Source: a bacterium
GTDB taxonomy: Bacteria > Chloroflexota > Dormibacteria > Aeolococcales > Bog-877
DNA length: 14,196 nt
Assembly (NCBI GenBank): GCA_021844355.1
Contig: JAKBTP010000140.1
Coordinates: 1-14,196 of the forward strand
Direction: 5' to 3'
The translations under genes and the position numbers were made by a program. Below the pieces are notes generated by a model. That model did no database searches. It saw only the letters and a list, made by a program, of their open reading frames with translations, and was not told where the DNA came from. Shown one piece after another: positions 12,920-14,196 of the stretch. The stretch's first letter is position 1, and each line of letters begins with the position of its first letter.

Positions 12920-13350
12920 GCTCCCACCTCCGCCGCTTCCGATCCCTCACGGACCACGAAGCGGGTCTTGACCGGCAGCTTGTGAGCGGCCAGCCGCATC
13001 GCCTCCCGAGCCACCTCGGCGTCCACCCCATCCATCTCGAACAGGATCCTGCCGGGACGTACCACCGACACCCACCCCTCGGGACTACCCTTGCCGGAGC
13101 CCATCCGGGTCTCGGCCGGCTTCTTGGTGATCGGCTTGTCAGGGAAGACGCGAATCCAGATCTTGCCGCCCCGGCGCACATGGCGGGTCATAGCCCGCCG
13201 GGCAGCTTCGATCTGCCGGTTGCTCATCCAGCAGGCCTCCAACGCCTGAAGACCGTACGGGCCGAACGCCAGCGTGGCGCCCCGGTAGGCGGTTCCCGCG
13301 CGCCGTCCGCGGTGCACCTTGCGGTGGCGAGGTCGGCGTGGAATCAGCAT
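12916..13350 (-). CDS. rplP: 50S ribosomal protein L16
   Basis: Large-subunit protein that helps position A-site tRNA. The product is 144 residues. It begins MLIPRRPRHRKVHRGR, the standard L16 opening, followed by FGPYGLQALEACWMSNRQIE, ARRAMTRHVRRGGKIWIRVF, and PDKPITKKPAETRMGSGKGS with PEGWVSVVRPGRILFEM. The ATG at 13350 lies one base after the rpsC stop. The frame is open upstream, but those 60 residues are an Arg/Pro-rich shadow of the rpsC tail and are excluded. The stop overlaps rpmC as GTGA. Confidence 0.97.
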   Translation of the reverse strand: MLIPRRPRHRKVHRGRRAGTAYRGATLAFGPYGLQALEACWMSNRQIEAARRAMTRHVRRGGKIWIRVFPDKPITKKPAETRMGSGKGSPEGWVSVVRPGRILFEMDGVDAEVAREAMRLAAHKLPVKTRFVVREGSEAAEVGA

Positions 13351-13351
13351 C

Positions 13352-14196
13352 TCAGCCGTCCGCCCCGTCGGCGGGAGCGTCCGCCTTCCGCGAGGTCCTC
13401 TTCGCCTTGGTGGCCGTCTCACCGGCGGCCGGTGTCGGTTCAGCCGCCTTGCGCGCCGCCCGTCGCTTCGGCGGCGCAGCAGCTTCGGCTTCCACCACCG
13501 GCGGCTGGACCTCGGCGGCGGGCTCAGCATCCACCGCCATGGCGGCCTCGGACACGGTCTCCGGCTCCGGCGCCCCGGCCTCAGCGCCGGCCACCGCCGC
13601 CGAATCCACGGCGGGCTCGGCCTCCACTACCGCGGCCACGCGCGCAGCGGGACGGGCCGCCGGGGTTGCCGCCTCGGCGGCGACGTTCTCCGTGGGGAAG
13701 TCGCCGCGGTAGATCCACACGCTGACCCCGATCTGCCCCGAGGTGGTCTTGGCCTCGGCCTGGCCGAACTCCACATCGGCGCGCAGCGTGTGCAGGGGTA
13801 CCCGGCCATCGCGGTCCCACTCGCGCCGGCTCATGTCGCCACCCCCGAGCCGGCCGGAGACCTGGATCTTCACCCCCTTGGCACCGGCGCGCATGGAACG
13901 CATCACCGACTGCTTCACCGCCCGCCGGAAGGCGATCCGCTTCTCCAGCTGCCCGGCGACGTTCTCCGCCAGGAGCCGGGCGTCCAACTCGGGGGTCTTG
14001 ATCTCCTGAATGGTCACCCGCACCTTCTTTCCGGAGATGCGCTCCAGGTTGTCGCGCAGCGCATCCACAGCGGCCCCGCTGCGACCGATCACGATCCCGG
14101 GCTTGGCGGTGTGGATGACGACCGTCAGCTGATTGGCCGACCTCTCCGTCTCAATCCGGGCCACGCTGGCGTTCTTCAGCCGGCCCATGATCAGCT
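13352..14196 (-). CDS. rpsC: 30S ribosomal protein S3, 5'-truncated by the window edge, with a long C-terminal tail
   Basis: Small-subunit head protein forming part of the mRNA entry tunnel. 280 residues are visible; roughly the first 45, starting with the usual MGQK-type opening, lie beyond position 14196. The ATG at 14188 is internal, not a start, because LIMGRLKNASVARIETER aligns with the middle of the N-terminal domain. The KH domain has HTAKPGIVIGRSGAAVDAL with GRSG as its GxxG loop. The C-terminal domain has GGGDMSRREWDRDGRVPLHT, LRADVEFGQAEAKTTSGQIG and VWIYRGD. About 110 low-complexity residues follow: an Ala/Pro/Glu-rich part, then a basic part with KRRAARKA and KAKRTSRKA. Tails occur in other high-GC S3 proteins; this one is long. 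Confidence 0.97.
   Translation of the reverse strand, partial: LIMGRLKNASVARIETERSANQLTVVIHTAKPGIVIGRSGAAVDALRDNLERISGKKVRVTIQEIKTPELDARLLAENVAGQLEKRIAFRRAVKQSVMRSMRAGAKGVKIQVSGRLGGGDMSRREWDRDGRVPLHTLRADVEFGQAEAKTTSGQIGVSVWIYRGDFPTENVAAEAATPAARPAARVAAVVEAEPAVDSAAVAGAEAGAPEPETVSEAAMAVDAEPAAEVQPPVVEAEAAAPPKRRAARKAAEPTPAAGETATKAKRTSRKADAPADGADG

Noticed and set aside
12982..13725. 247-codon plus-strand open frame opposite rplP and the rpsC tail
   Set aside because: The second half is a Pro/Arg/Ser-rich product of the low-complexity S3 tail read backwards; no sign of a real gene.
13352..14188. ATG at 14188 as the start of rpsC
   Set aside because: The frame is open to the window edge and the residues around this Met match the interior of S3; the family's N-terminal 40-50 residues are missing, so the gene is cut by the window, not short.
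1..14196. tRNA or rRNA genes, insertion sequences, CRISPR repeats, attachment sites or a new defence or metabolic system
   Set aside because: The window is almost fully covered by recognised housekeeping genes and no repeat array, transposase, integrase or RNA gene was seen on either strand.

Overview
This window is one uninterrupted run of co-oriented genes on the minus strand: the 3' part of the S10 ribosomal-protein cluster, the complete spc and alpha clusters, and then truA-rplM-rpsI. It ends in argF, an arginine-biosynthesis gene cut by the left edge. Transcription runs from right to left. In that order the genes are rpsC (5'-truncated), rplP, rpmC, rpsQ, rplN, rplX, rplE, rpsZ, rpsH, rplF, rplR, rpsE, rpmD, rplO, secY, adk, map, infA, rpmJ, rpsM, rpsK, rpsD, rpoA, rplQ, truA, rplM, rpsI and argF (3'-truncated). 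That makes 28 genes. I see no RNA gene, mobile element, CRISPR array or plus-strand gene, and no stretch over 300 bases without a gene. The largest gap is 75 nt, between map and infA.

The organism is a GC-rich bacterium. Twelve of the 27 visible starts are GTG or TTG, and many genes overlap by one to eight nucleotides. S4, S14, L36 and L24 all carry zinc-type cysteine sets. The adenylate kinase is the short form without the LID insertion, as in actinobacteria and cyanobacteria. The cysteine-containing S4 is unlike that of Streptomyces or Mycobacterium and more like Chloroflexota, Firmicutes or Thermus. The best guess is a GC-rich, Terrabacteria-type lineage (Chloroflexota, Dormibacterota or a deep actinobacterial relative). 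This is inference, not a placement.

Layout by function: 14196-8353 encodes 30S and 50S proteins from S3 to L15. 8356-5652 encodes SecY, adenylate kinase and methionine aminopeptidase, linking translation to membrane insertion, adenylate balance and N-terminal processing. 5576-2391 encodes IF-1, L36, S13, S11, S4, the RNA polymerase alpha subunit and L17. 2394-744 encodes tRNA pseudouridine synthase TruA, L13 and S9. 676-1 encodes ornithine carbamoyltransferase.

Most of this is a conserved bacterial arrangement and I do not claim a new system. Points worth a second look are the argF attachment, two GC-rich hairpins in 43-nt gaps on either side of rpsK-rpsD, the long low-complexity tail of S3, a divergent IF-1 behind a leader without an obvious ribosome binding site, and systematic stop/start overlaps using TTGA, GTGA and ATGA.
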